A stretch of DNA of 64,000 bases from assembly GCA_019914945.1 (NCBI GenBank), contig CM034101.1, forward strand, positions 9,187,188-9,251,187, given 5' to 3'. A program made the position numbers and the translations under genes. This document shows positions 31,654-45,389 of the stretch, one piece after another. Every line of letters begins with the position of its first letter. Position 1 is the stretch's first letter. The notes below the pieces were generated by a model. It was not told where the DNA came from and made no database searches. It was given only the letters and a program-made list of their open reading frames with translations. Origin of the DNA: Typha latifolia (lineage: Eukaryota > Streptophyta > Magnoliopsida > Poales > Typhaceae).

Positions 31654-33507
31654 ATATAGGTAATACTTATATTTATTTATTTATATTTCTATTAGATTAA
31701 TACATAGATTTGTAAATTATAATTATTAGATATATATACTAACATTCTTTTGATATACATTTTAAGTAATTCTAATAACTTATTATATATTATTATTTTA
31801 TAACAAATGAAATGCTAGGCATATTTATTTATTTATATATTATTTTATGAAGTAAAGACTACATAGTCCCTAATTAATCTGGGATATGAGTGTGTTGATG
31901 ACATATAGAGATGATTTGAGATGACTATATTGTTGGAATTTTATGTCGAGATGATCTCTAGCGTAAGTATGCATGTGATAGACTAGTATGGGTATGCATA
32001 TGTAGATACATGATTAGAGATTGCATTGTATCATTTTTCTTTTGACTTTCTTACCACCTAAATCCCTGATATGCATGACTTACCATAGTATTTGATATAT
32101 ACACGTGATCTATCATATAGAAGAAAATGCATAAATCTCAACTATAGGAAAGTTGATAGAAAAGGCATGAGAGTACCTGAGGAGACACCAAGGTTAGGGT
32201 GCCTGAGTTGTTGACCAAGGTTAGGGTGCTTGAGTTGATGATTATGGTCATTGATATACGATATCTTATGGCCCATGTTCGAGGTCAGTTGAGTCTGTGC
32301 GCACAGACAATCGAACACCTACCGTTCATTAGGGCATGCATGTGGTGAGTTACCCTTATGTGATTTCTATTAACTAGCGGGATATCCAATCTGGATAGAT
32401 ATTAATATACCCTTAGCGTATAGCAAGGTATGATTATGATAGAGATACTCTTAGCGTATGCAAAGTATGATTATGACTGAGATATCGTTATCGTATGACA
32501 GGATATAACTATGACTAAGATATCCTGAGCATTTGGCAGGGTATGCTCTAAACCAACGGGCATGATGATGAGATCGGGTAGTAGGTGGTGTTGACTGTGC
32601 ATAGTGGTATAGTATGATGATGTTATTTAGAGTCGACATTGATGACTAAGATATTGAGAAATGCATATGATTTCATTATCATCTGACATACCTAATTATC
32701 TAGTGGTCATTATGCATCATATGTGATTGCATTTTATATCATAACATGGTCATAGTCGGCATGCATCATATGTGTCATATTAAGATAGTTATGATGATGG
32801 TATAACATGGAGATTTATTTATTTATTATCAAGATATATATATTTGACCAGTTGGGACGTGATATCGACAACATTTATATATTATTGATGATACATTTAT
32901 ATAGTCATTCATGACATGATACTTTTTCTGATTCATATTATCTAATACTTGATTTATTCTCTATTTGGCATCACTAATTCAGGGTAATGTTTATTCACTG
33001 AGCTTTTAGCTCATGACTATCTTTATTTCTTTTATAATCCTCCAGTTGTGGTACGTGATAGTGACTTGAGATATCTAGAGAAGATATTTTAGAGTAAAGA
33101 TGATGTGAGCTATAGACGCGAGACAGTATAGAAGATAGTTTATATAGATACTGAGTTATATCATTATTGGATATTTGTACTCATTTGTAATAGACGTTGA
33201 ATTATATAATACATGTCGGATTATAGTGTACCCATGCATTAGTGATTTTAGTTATATCTTGATGGTTTGTCGTGGCCTATAAGGGCCCTGCCAGATTATG
33301 TAGTTGTCTAGTATGGTTGTTGTGGATATAGATATTGATATATTAACAGGTTAAACTTGATGATGTCATGACTTATTTTATGATGGATTATTTGAGCACA
33401 GGAGTGTATGTGTGTCTGGCGGCCCCGTCCATCCTGTCACATGAGCAGCGCGTGCTGTGTGGGCGCATGGGCATTCACGTCCCCGTGCTGGACTGGGGCG
33501 TTATAAT

Positions 33508-34983
33508 TTAGGTGGTATCAGATTCTAGATTTAAGGATGATCTGGCAAACCATCAAGTATAGTAATTGTCAGTTTATTTTAGGATTACGCTAGTAGTCGA
33601 TCTTTACAAGTTGGATATTAATTGGTTGAGATAGTAATACGATCTCCCACTTGGACTAAGGTTTGATCTATCCCGTTTTCAGATTTGGACATGATCTGGC
33701 ATGGAACTTTAGAAAAGGATTTCGAAAGTTGCAGCCATCGGATCACCGTGAAATTTTGATATGTTGTAACCCTAGAAACTTTCTAACAAATCAAATTTCA
33801 GGGAAATCGGACGGTGAGATTTCTATATATCATCTAAGAAGTAGACGAATGTCAATGAGTCCGTCTATGGATCTGTAGATGGAGGCACGAGATCCTAGGT
33901 GATGATGGATAGTGGTAGACCGACGGTAATGGGGTGGCATCGGTGAGTGAGTGGTGGTGGAAGGATTATGGAGGATAAAAAGGGTTAGGGCAAGGTAATA
34001 GATAGATTGGAAGAAGAGGGAGGAGTAGGACGCCCCTAAGGGACTAGGGTGAGTGGCCGGTCGAGAGAAGCTAGAAGTAGCGGCGCCGAGGAACGAGGGA
34101 GAAGAAGAAGAAGAAGAATACTAGGGCAAACCTCAATTCATTCAATAGTGACTCCTTGGTTTCCATCGACACCTTTAGACGCTAACCAAATAATTCAAAA
34201 ATGGCAATTATTAACCCTAGAAAGAGTGGATTTTTGCCGATCGCGTTCGAACGCATATTTTGCGTTCTCTATATTTGCAAACCTGATGTAGGCATTCATA
34301 AGCGCGTTCGAACGCACCCCACTCACGTTCAAACGCGACATACAAAAAACCCCCTTTTTCCGAAAATAAACACTAAAACAAGAATAAAAGACACCCCTAA
34401 AGTGTATCAATGTTCAAGACGACATCGGTGAAATCTGAATCGTATCAGATAGAGATCTAGGTTGTGATGTTGAGATTATTAAGTTTTGATACTTTATGAT
34501 ATTGATAGAAATAATTTGAGATATTGGTATCTTAAGAATTTATCTAAGCGACTAATGAATAGAAAGAAATATTACTAAATCATGCATTGATGTTATCGAT
34601 GTCGAGGTGTTATTGTCTGTGGAACATAATATTGGAGATGCAGACTGTTCATATGATGTGATAAAGTGTAAAAATTTGTAAACATGTGGAGACATGTATT
34701 TTGTACAGAAAGATTATTATCAGTTGATTTGAGATTATTTTGAATAGATATTGCATATTTTGAATTTTTTATTCTTTTATTGGATACACTTGGGATTAGG
34801 AGATGATATAAAAAATGTATATGTGGAGAGAGACTATTTTGATTCTTCATGTGAATTATAATTATTGATTATGGATGGATCAGTAAGACATATGATGATT
34901 TTATATAGTGAAAAAGATAGGAGGTGATATTGTAGATGATTATGGATTGTAAATATAAAATAATTTAGAAATTCGGGTGAGAG
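33508..34983 (+). mobile_element. D2 internal region, non-coding
   Basis: It begins with primer-binding site TGGTATCAGATTC (33513-33525) and ends at the next D2 LTR start (34984). After removal of the solo B LTR (33635-34447) only about 0.65 kb remains, without any gag or pol trace and without a clear polypurine tract. D2 is therefore represented here only by a coding-free derivative. Confidence 0.6.
33635..34447 (-). mobile_element. Family B solo LTR with target duplication GATAG
   Basis: 813 bp, plus-strand ends TAATACGATC and GAATCGTATCA, flanked by GATAG at 33630-33634 and 34448-34452. Minus orientation. Palindrome cluster at 34230-34345. Short-form terminus (no internal primer-site word). 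Confidence 0.92.
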
Positions 34984-35051
34984 TGTAACAACCTATCGCA
35001 AAAAAAATTAAAAAATTAACAAAAATAATAATAATCATGGCACAACGTGGC
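34984..35051 (+). mobile_element. D2 3' LTR, first 68 bp
   Basis: TGTAACAACCTATC followed by the A-rich start of D2 and 'atggcacaacgtggc', cut by the D1 element at 35052. The rest of the LTR probably continues after 45224. Confidence 0.7.
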
Positions 35052-38000
35052 TGTAACATCCTGTACAAATTAATAAAAAAAATAAAGCGATCGCATGTGC
35101 CCACACTGCTTTCATTTTCCTTCTCCTTCTCTTCTTTTCTTTCCCTTCTCCTTCATTTTGTAGCTGCCACCCTTCTGTTCCTTCTCGAGTGTCGAAGCTC
35201 TATCGGAACTTTCCATCACTATGGATCATCTTGTCGGTAAGTCTCCATCCTGCTTATGAGATTAATTTGGGTTAATAATTTTGTTAGTGCCTTCTCTTCC
35301 TTCTTCCTCATCGTCTACCTCGTCGGGTGATTGGCCCATCGGCGGCTTCGTGCCTTCCCACGCCAGCCTGAAAGCTTCACCTCCGAAAGGGGGAATCGTT
35401 GGCACCTTGCTTCGGGGCTCTCGTAGCTTGGGCGACGGTGTGGGCCAACTCCATGGCTGTCGGCCATGGAGGAGCCTTTCCCCTCGTCGTCGACCACCCT
35501 AGCTAGCCACAGTGCACTGTGCACACTCCCCTTGACCTCCTCATCCTTCTAGCATGGGTCTTTTATTGGTCTTTGCAGTGACTCACCGATCCGCTCCCCT
35601 CGTCGCCATCAAGCTCTCCCCTCCTATCAGTGTTGGCAATCGCCAGCAGCCACTCCCTTCCTAGCATGCCTCGGGGTGAGGATGGGTGATACGATCTCCC
35701 ATTATGCCAAGGCTCGATCTATCCCGATTTTTAGATCTGGACAGGATCTGACATAAAACTTTGAAAGTAGATCGCAAACGATGTAGCCATCGGATCAACA
35801 TGAAATTTTGTTATGTTGCCCTAGAAAAGAGCTTTCCAACAAAGCTAGTTTCAGGCGAATCGGACGATGGAATCTCGAGATATCATTCGATTAGTAGACA
35901 AACATTAGGAGTCCTGTCTTTGGATCCATGAATGGAGGCACGAGATCCTTGGTGATGGTGGAGGGTGGTGGACCGTCGATAATGGGGTAGCGCCGGTGAG
36001 TAAGTGGAGGTGGAAGGATTACGGATGTTGGAAGGGGTTAGGGCAAGGTGATAGATAGATTAGAAGAAGGGGGAGGAGTGGGCCACCCCTAAGGGACTAA
36101 GGTTAGTGGCCGGTCGAGGGGGGTTAGAAGCGGTGATGTCGAGGAATGAGATAACGAGAGAACGCGACATTTGAATGCACATTTTGCACTTACTATATTT
36201 GTGAACCTGATGTAGGCATTCGCAAGCGCATTCGAACGCACTCCACCCGCGTTTATAGAAAACTTATTTTTCTATGAATTAAAAAAAATAAAACAAGAGT
36301 AAAAGACACCCCTAAAGTGTATCCATGCTCAAGACGAAATCGGTGAAGTCCGAATCGTTTCAATGGGAGGTTGGCTGTGAGGTTGTGCTGGGTGCGACCT
36401 AGCCTATCTTGGGCTTGGGTTGGCCTGCAAGCAGCCCAGCCCAAATTTTGGTAGGTTGGGCTGTGCGGCCTAGCCCAAGAGGCTTTTAGGATTTACAAGC
36501 TTAGTTCCTTTAGGTCTTTGGGCCCAATTAGATGGACTTGTGTTGGACTCTTGGGCCTTGAGGTAGCCTAAGTAGAGTAATTACTCCCTAATTATTTTAA
36601 ATTACTTTAGTCATGTTCTTTAATTATTGTTGGCCAACTTGGCCCTTAATATTAATTATCGATAAAGAATAGTATTGTCACTTATAGTAATTGCCATAAA
36701 TTAATATTAATAAATGAGGGGATAGATGAGAGTACCACTACGAATTACTTTAATGGGAATTTATCTCTAATTGGAGTTTGATAACTATATTAGACATGCG
36801 GCTATATTCAATAAAGTAAATTAACCTAATGTGGGGTATTTTATTTACTTCGAATCAACAGTAACTAGTGAAACGATAAATATGATGAGAATTATATTAA
36901 TAACCGTTAATAGTGCGTTAAACCGTCATAATTAATATACCAAATCTATTGGATTAATAAAGGTAAGAATTTTTGGATGGACCTACTCAAACCTATATCG
37001 GATATCAGTAAGGTTATTTAATTATTTAGTGGTAGAATTGTTATGCTCATATTTTATTACTTTCATTGTCGAGGTGGACTCCGTGCTATGCAAGAATGAT
37101 CCGTGGCGTAGTTGAAGTTGATTAACTTGGAAACTTGTCGGGTAAGTAAATCCTCCGTAGTTGAATAGTGTAACACTGATGTGATGTTGACTTTAGGAAT
37201 AGTCTAGGAATAAGTAAATCCTCCGTAGTCTCAAGTTATCACACGTGTGCAAATATTTAGTTATTGTTTAGCATAATTATATTTACTCTACTGCTTCATA
37301 ATTATTCATGGATTGTTAGTGCATACCTGAGTATGATAACTTGAAGTACATGCCATATGATTGATGATGTTGATCACTGCACCACAAGCATATATTACCA
37401 CGTAGTTAAGTCCTGGCTAGGCAGTGCCCTTAGTAACTCAATTCGGGTTTAAGGATAAAATTCATTTTATTGTGCCTATGAGATAAATGGTCTATGCTTG
37501 AGGTCGTTAGCCTGAATGGCATTTAGGCGATCACATTACCCTGTCAGAGACTAGACACTAGTGATAAGAAAGTATGATTGGTACCCTATGACGCAGGGTC
37601 ATGGACCTAGTGGTACCCTATGACGCAGGGTCATGGAGTCCATTGACGAGCTGAGGGCTCTTGACTATCCCGCTGTGAGCAATGATGATTGTAGAGAGGG
37701 AGATATGGGCTTATGACTAGGGTCCTTAGTCTGTTGGCCAAAGACAACTAGTCATATGCAGCGTTGCTAGGCATATACCGACGATAATACCGCTAAATGT
37801 CTATCCCTCCTCGATGTATGAGATGATTGGTGAGCATGCGTTTATGATGTGGTAGATAGCTCGATGAGCATATAATGATGATTTATGGCTTTGGCTTTGT
37901 GGGAGCATGAGAGCAAAGATTTAATGGTTTGAACAATGCATATCATGTATTCCCTTATTATTTATTATATGTGAGTTGTAGATATGGACATGATAGACAT

Positions 38001-38423
38001 GTTGAATAGATGCACTATTATGATCATGTTGTCATACCTGCATATTTTGTGACATCTTTCCTTACACTAATTTTAGACTGTAGATGTGTATACTTGTTAG
38101 GCTTTGTGCTCAGCACTTTCGGTGAAAATATTTTCAGATTAGTTGATGACCCCGAGTTCGCAACGAGTTGGTGAAAAGTTGTTCATAGTCTCTTTTATCT
38201 ATTTCACTATGGCACGTAGCTATTTACCCTATTTAAGTTGTATGAATATATATTTTGGGACTTATTCTGGCTTGTGATATTTTGGGTTTCTTTTGTTGTA
38301 TTATTTATAGAAATATGGGGTCTTTATCTTGTTATTGTCTGGAAACTTGACCAACAGATCATGTGAAAACCACGTGGGTTCCACCCACGTGGGAGGCACA
38401 TGTATTTGGTGGCGGGTGTTTCA
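35052..38423 (+). mobile_element. D1 5' LTR (carrying a solo B LTR)
   Basis: TGTAACATCC...GGCGGGTGTTTCA, followed by a primer-binding site. Net length without the insertion is about 2.69 kb. Its 3' half shares long words with the A LTR ('actagggtccttagtctg', 'ccagtcatatgcagcg', 'gataataccgctag', 'tgctcagcac'), so D1 and A LTRs are related. A 32-bp unit with 'ggtaccctatgacgcagggtcatgg' is duplicated in tandem at 37577-37640. Confidence 0.85.
35687..36362 (-). mobile_element. Family B solo LTR with target duplication ATGGG
   Basis: 676 bp, TGATACGATCTCCC...GAATCGTTTCA, flanked by ATGGG at 35682-35686 and 36363-36367. The empty site is visible in the 3' LTR of the same D1 element ('gaggatgggaggttggctg', about 43291-43310), which proves the insertion came after D1 itself. 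Palindrome cluster reduced (36165-36250). Confidence 0.95.
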
Positions 38424-41400
38424 ACATGGTATCAAAGGTAGGTTTCAGCAAATAATTCGGCAAGCTTTCCAAAATACTATCCATACAAGTGATGTGTAGG
38501 AAAACATAGAGACTACGTTTGGATAGATGTGTTTGACATTAGCAACTTCTAGGTGTTACATTTGAAATTCATAAATTAAATGAATACGAATTTGGAAATT
38601 GTGCTCGCAAATAAGTAATGCATTGTTGCTCATATAAATCGGGTAATTTGCTTGCTAATTATCTTTAGCATTGTGAAGTCATATTTGTAACAGGGTTAGG
38701 AAGTAAAAGTTGCGGGATTGCATTTTTGTCCTTCATGTGTGGTGATTTATATAGAAATTGATATGAAAGTATATGTTGAGATCTTGATATTAATCAAAAA
38801 AAAAAATAGTGAGCTAATGATGAATCCTTTTGCCAATGTTCACTCTTCATGTGTACTACTATTTTGAGTTTCCTTGGTATAGTGTAGACCTTATCCCGTA
38901 TTGCGGTGTATTATAATTCTGTAGTAAGTGGACATAAATCACCTTGTGATTTGTGTAGAGATTAGTTGGTTCCTTGACTAGATTTGTAGCCAAATTTATG
39001 AGTTCTTGATGATAGAGTTGTTATTGCAATTATCAGTGCATACTTTTGTCCCTTATTATGTCTTGGTCCATTCAATGTTTTGATTGGAGGCGTAGTGAGT
39101 AAATCGATTATTGAGTTAATTGAATATTCTATTTGTGAGATGAATTGGTCGAAGTAGAACATTAGGCGATGTACTGATTGTTAGCATGGTTGTCACTTGT
39201 CTGATATTTCATGGTGCACCATATTTGTTTTGACGCTGCTTTTTAAAGTTTAGTCGGTTTTATTTTGTTTTATTTTTTTTTATTTTCTTTCTTTTCCTTA
39301 GAAAAAGAAGGGTGTATTATATTCTTTCAGTTCGACTTTTATGACAAGTGTCTAAGTGTGTGCATTAAGTTACTAGAGCTTGAATAGCTATCAATTTAGG
39401 GTGTTTAAGGTTGGAAGGTGATTTGATGGTGAGTTATTGATGTCTAGTTGGAGGTCGTCTTTGTGTAGGGCCTTTCCTAAGTACCAACTAGCTAGTTCTT
39501 AGTGGGTGCGTGTTCACCACGTTTGTTATCTAAAATTTCGGTTGGGTGTTGATAATGTCTAATATGATACTTGACATCATATTAGTTTTTCTTTTATTAC
39601 TGATACAAATATTAGAGAAGTTATTTTCATAATGCCTGCTTGGATAATTTGAGTAATGTTGAAAAACTTTAGTTTATAGATCATGGAACTTGAGAGTTGG
39701 ATGGCTAGTATTAAGTTAAAATCTACCGGCAAGTGGGAGCTGACTCATGGTTAATTCAGATTGGTGAATGATATTAACTTTTTGTTATTGAGTATCTGAA
39801 TTCTTGATTGTTACCTCAAACGAAACTTTTAGTTATTACATCATGATGCTAAAACATTGATTGGTTACAAGGACAATTCAATCATTGGCTGGTGTTGGTT
39901 GTATTTAAATATTTAAGATGTTAGAACTTTTGTAAATATAAGTTATGAGGGAGCATAATTTAAACTTAGAATTATTATCAATTTTGCATTATAATGATTA
40001 AAGAACAAGTTTACTATCGGCAAACCAATGTATGAATGATTAATCTTGCGCATAGCCATTTTTGGAACAACTTAATAAGTTATGTCATGCTTGAATTCTC
40101 TTATTGTTTTGATAAATACTAGTATAATTATTTGCAATAAAGTTGTGATAATGAAGGTAAGAGGTGATGAACTATTGTTTATTTGAAGAAGTATTGAGAT
40201 TATTAAAATGTGTTATTTCTTATTTATTCTTCAATCTAATTATTGGGTAAACATGGCGTAATATTTGATATTGTATGGGACTCGGATAGCTCAGTGAAGA
40301 GTGATACTAGCTATAGGTGTTCACTTTTCTAGTATAGGGCATTAATCAATAGTAGCAGGAGGATGATGAGCAATGCATGTGTTATGACTAAAAGAGAGAA
40401 AAAGAGAATGGAGTAAGATGAAAGAAAGAAAATTTATGCAAGACTGATGGAAATCTTGTAGATAGTTTGAGACTACCCGATTATTTTGTTGCCTGCATGC
40501 TATATAGATCTGATACATCTAGAGATAAATAACTAGCGAAGATGAACTTAATGTGTGGAATTGTACTGTTAATGAAGATTTCATTAGTTTTGAAATTTAT
40601 AAGAAAAGAAAAAAAAATGCAGCAATCTCTATGCCAATCTATTTATAGTTGAGTGGATATGGTAGAATTCCATAGAAACCACAGCATGGCAACCAGAGTG
40701 CAAAGAAGCAGACAATAAACAATTGATGAGGGCATTCCATTGAAACATGGAATTTATGCACTTTTACCCACACTACCAAACAAACTCTAGGTGATGCAGG
40801 CAAAGGCTTGCTTCCTTAATGGGTAAATAATTTGTTAATCGCAAGTTGGTAACTTGCTGCCTGTGATTAAATTAACCATTAATGTCATACATTTTTGTGA
40901 CCATTTTTTTTTTTGAAGAAAATGTGGGGCTTCATTTGGAAATAGTGAATGCATAGTTCAAATCATTATATTGCAACAATGTAGAGGTGTTAACAAATTT
41001 TTTTTCTTTCTTTCTCTATTGTATCTAGATTTCTGAAGCTTATTGACACAATTTGCTTCTGCAAATTATGTTAATCACCATAACACTTGTTCAGCATAGC
41101 AAGCAACTGACAAGATAAGAAGGATATTCTTCATCAAGTCATTCGTTAAAGCAATAAATTTTGAGTCATTCGTTAAAGCAATAAATTTTGACTCGGATTT
41201 GTTGATACACCCTCATGCTTATGAAGAACTCTACCGGGATAACGGTGTTAGTGGAAACCAATAAGTTCTCACTTCTCTCAAGAAAAGACAAAACTCCACT
41301 GGGAGAACACCTAATGATAATTCTACATTGTTTCAAGTGAAACGAAGCAGTATCCACTCTGTGCATCACATCCTGGAGAATTTTTTGGTGCATGTAGAAT

Positions 41401-42631
41401 CATGTTGGAAATCAATGATATTCAAATTCTTCCAATTAATGGATAACGATCTCCCTATCACGCTAGATTTGGAGTGTTGTGATAGAATCATTGTCTTGAT
41501 GATACAATAGCAAGGTCATGATTATATAATTATTAAATATGAAGTTAACCTAGTTTGACTTTTAGACATGGAAATTTGAATTTAATGTCTTCTTGAGAAG
41601 AGCTAACCAGTATTTATCTATTTGGTTTGATTAGAAGATGCTAGCTAATGACCGAATAGAGTTGCCATGCCGTAAAAATTGGAATTTAGGTATATAAATA
41701 TTAATCACCCAAAGATGAGTATGATAGTGACAGAATATGTATTTCAGATTTATCCTACTCGACATTAACTAAAATTCTGAAGTGGAGATAATTCAAATTA
41801 TTTGAAAGTTATTATAGGTGAAATGAAATTCTTAAAGTGGTAATTGGTGGCTGTTGTTGTCTTAGGGTGAGGTCATCATTTTATTAGTAGTGTGTGGCCG
41901 CTTTGCTTAATTTGTGGGTAGTAAGTATAAATCTTTCGTTGGTAGGAAGTCTGTAAACCGTTATTTGATAGATTTAAACTATTAAGGACATATTAATGGT
42001 AAATTGATATTGTTGGTAGACAATTAAATATATTTAAGTTGTAAAAGTGGACTCAATGTTGCAAATTGTTCGGATTACGTTGAATCGGATTACGTTGAAT
42101 TTGGAGAGGAGTATATATCTTGGTTTTATTAGGATAAGCTTTATAACCATTAATTTTGGGTGATACCGGGCGATTGTGATTCTTTGCCTTATCTAGTTGG
42201 TCTGATAACGTTAATCCTTAGATTCTCGTCCGTGGTAAAAGAATAGATTGTTTTGTCTGTAGAATCTGAGTAAAACCTTACAACTAAAGTTCTTACTGTC
42301 ATAATGTCTTATCATATGGTATCCTAAGCTAGGCGCGTAGTAGGGTGAGTATTCGTGTGCAAATTTGACTTTTAGAGATCTAGAGCTGGGACTCAATGAC
42401 CTTTGAAGTACCCATATAATGATATGTAGCGTAAGAGTTTTAATGGTACATTTAATTCTTTTGCTATAAATGGAACTTTCTAATAGAAGATTTAATATTG
42501 ATAAGTCGATTAACTTGTGAACTCGGGTTGTTGATTATTAAGTTTTTGATTTTGGATTTTGTCAGTCAATCTTGTGCCAGTAGAAATTAACTTTTAATTT
42601 CGACGATGAAATTCTTTTTAGTGGGGAGTAT
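38424..42631 (+). mobile_element. D1 internal region without coding capacity (LARD-like)
   Basis: 4.2 kb between two D1 LTRs, starting with the primer-binding site and ending with 'aatttcgacgatgaaatt...agtggggagta', the same kind of polypurine-tract ending as family A. The longest open frames are under 80 residues and none shows a gag, protease, reverse transcriptase, RNase H or integrase motif on either strand. It thus fits a large retrotransposon derivative: a non-autonomous element moved by proteins of another, probably A. A 27-bp unit ('gtcattcgttaaagcaataaattttga') is duplicated in tandem at about 41145-41190. Confidence 0.8.
38427..38438 (+). promoter_or_regulatory. D1 primer-binding site
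   Basis: TGGTATCAAAGG, three bases after the LTR end, at the same distance as in family A; close to the initiator tRNA-Met complement. Confidence 0.8.
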
Positions 42632-45223
42632 TGTAACATCTGATACGAATTAATAAAAAAAATAACTAAAGCGAGCACACATGCGCTGCTTTCTATTTCC
42701 TTCTCCTTCTCTTCTTCTTCATTTCTTTCCCTTCTTCATTTCGCAGCCGCCGCCCTTCTCTTCTCCTTCCCGCATGTCGGAGCATCGCCGGAGTTTGCCA
42801 TCACCGTGGATCATCTCGTCAGTAAGTCTCCTTTCGGCTTACGAGATTAATTTGGATTAATAATTTTGTTAGTGCCTTCTCTCGTCCTTCTTCCTCATCG
42901 TCGACCTTGTTAGGTGATTGGCCGGTTGGTAGCTTCATGCCTTTCCACGCCAGCTCCGATAGCTTCACCTCCACAAGGGGGAGTAGTTGGCACCTTGCTT
43001 CAGAGCTCTCGTAGCCTTGGCGACTCGTGCACTATGCACACTCCCTTCGACCTCCTCATCTTTCTAGCATAGGTCTTTTATTAGTCTTTCTGGTGACTCG
43101 CCGATTCGCTACTCTCATCGCCATCGAGCTCTCCCTTCCATGTCAATCGTGCTTCCTCACCTATTGGCACCTCATGTGCCATTACCCTTGGCCGGAGAGA
43201 AGGGCCAGCAGGTGAGTGGCCCGATTGTCGATGTCGGCAATCGTCGGCAATCGTCGACAGCCACTCCCTTCCTTCCCGGCATGCCTCGGGTGAGGATGGG
43301 AGGTTGGCTGTGAGGTTGGGCTAGGTGTGGCCCAGCCTATCTTGGGTTTGGGTTGGGTGCGGCCCAACGCAAGTGGTGGTTTTGGTGTGGCCCAACCCAA
43401 ATGGTGGGTTAGGCTGCAACCCAGCCCATGTTGTTTGGGTTAGGCTGCGACCTAGCCCAAGAGGCTTTTAGGCATTACAAGCTTAGTTGAGGTAGCCCAA
43501 GTAGAGTAATTACTCCATAATTATTTTAAATTACTCGATAAAGAATAGTATTGTTAGGTATAGTAATTGCCATAAATTAATATTAATAAATGAGGCGATA
43601 GATGAGAGTACCACTACGAATTGCTTTAACGAGAACTTATCTCTAATTGGAGTTTGATAACTATATTAGACATGCGGCTATATTCAATAAAGTAAATTAA
43701 CCCAATGTGGTATATTTTATTTACTTTGAATCGACAATAACGAGTGAAACAATAAATATGATGAGAATTATATTAATAACCGCTAATGGTGCGTCAGACC
43801 GTCATAATTAATATACCGACTCTATTGGATTAATAAAGGTAAGAATTTTTGGATGGACCTACTCAAAGCTATATCGGATGTCAGTATGGTTATTTAATTA
43901 TTTAGTGGTAGAATAGTTATGCTCATGTTTTATTACTTTCACTTTTGAGGTGGACTCCATGCTATGCAAGGATGATCCGTGGCACAGTTGAAGTTGATTA
44001 ACTTGGAAACTTGTTAAGCAAGTAAATCCTCCATAGTGTAGGAATAGTATAACACTGATGTGATGTTGACTTTATGAATTCATGACATGCAAATCACACA
44101 TGTGCAAATATTTAGTTATTATTTAGCTTAATTATATTTACTTTATTGCCTCATAACTATTCATGGATTGTTAGTGCATACCTGAGTATGATATCTTGAT
44201 GTATATGCCATATGATTGATGATATTGATCATTGCACTACTTGCACGTATTACAGCATAGTTAAATCTTGACTAGACAGTACCCCTCACTAACTCAACCC
44301 GAGGTTATAGTTTATTTTATGGTGCCTATGAGATAAATGGTCTACGCTTGAGGTCTTTAGCCTGAATGTCATTTAGGCGATCACACTGCTCTGTTAGAGA
44401 CTAGACACTAGTGATATGAAAGTATGATTGGGAGGTAGGAATCTTAGACCTAGCGATACTCGATGATGCACGGTCACAAAGTCCATTGATGAGTTGAGGG
44501 CTCTTGAGATATGGGCTTACAACTCGGGTCCTTAGTCTATTGACCACAGACAACCAGTCATATGTAGCGTCGCCAGGCTTGTATGGGCGATAATACCGCT
44601 AGATGTCTATCCCTCCTCGATGTATGAGATGATTGGTGAGCATGTGTTTATGATGTGGTGGATAGCTCGATGAGCATATAATGATGATTTATGGCTATGG
44701 CTCTATGGGAGTATGAGAGCAAAGATTTGATAGTTTAAATAATGCTATCATATATTCCCTTATTATTATATATGAATTATAGATATGGACATGATAGACA
44801 TATTGCATGGATGCACTATTATGATCAAGTTGTCATACCTACATATTTTGTGACATCTTTTCTTACACTAATTTTAGACTGTAGAGGTGTATACTTGCTG
44901 GCCTTTATGCTCAGCACCTTCGGTGGAAATATTTTCGGATTAGTTGATGACCCCGAGTTAGCAAGGAGCTAGTGAAAAGTTGCTCATAGTCTCTTTTATC
45001 TATTTCACTGTGGTACGTAGGTATTTATCCTATTTAAGTTGTATGGATATGTATTTTAGGGCTTGTTATGGCCTATGGTATTTTGGATTTCTTTTATTGT
45101 ATTATTTACATAAATGTAGGGTCTTTATCTTGTTATTGTGTGGAAACTTGACCAACAGGTCACTTTGAACCACATGGGTTCCACCCACGTGAGAGGTACA
45201 TGTATTTGGTGGCGAGTATTATA
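42632..45223 (+). mobile_element. D1 3' LTR
   Basis: TGTAACATCTGATAC... to GGCGAGTATTATA, about 2.59 kb, directly after the polypurine tract. Collinear with 35052-38423 apart from the solo LTR there and small indels. The terminal bases are mutated (TATA for TTCA). No matching target duplication was found at the two ends of D1 (GTGGC left, ATACT right). Confidence 0.85.
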
Positions 45224-45352
45224 ATACTATATTTGCTCTCACCACATGGGTTCCACCCACATAGGTTCCAACCAGGCCGGACCAGGTAGCTCCGTTGACC
45301 CTGCTGGCGCCACAACCGTAGCGCCGACGTCCCCACCGTCTCTCTCTCTCCC

Positions 45353-45389
<37 letters not shown>

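Larger units (their letters stand above)
28200..33507 (+). mobile_element. D2 5' LTR, interrupted by an inverted D2 solo LTR
   Basis: Plus orientation: TGTAACAACC at 28200, GC-rich and CT-microsatellite part, then an AT-rich part broken at 28877 and resumed at 31654. It ends near 33507 ('gggcgttataa') directly before a primer-binding site (TGGTATCAGATTC). Without the insertion its length is about 2.5 kb. The uninterrupted version of the break point is visible in another copy at 49872-49900. The 3' half ('cttaccacctaaatccctgatat' onwards) recurs at 46880 and 52694. Confidence 0.8.
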
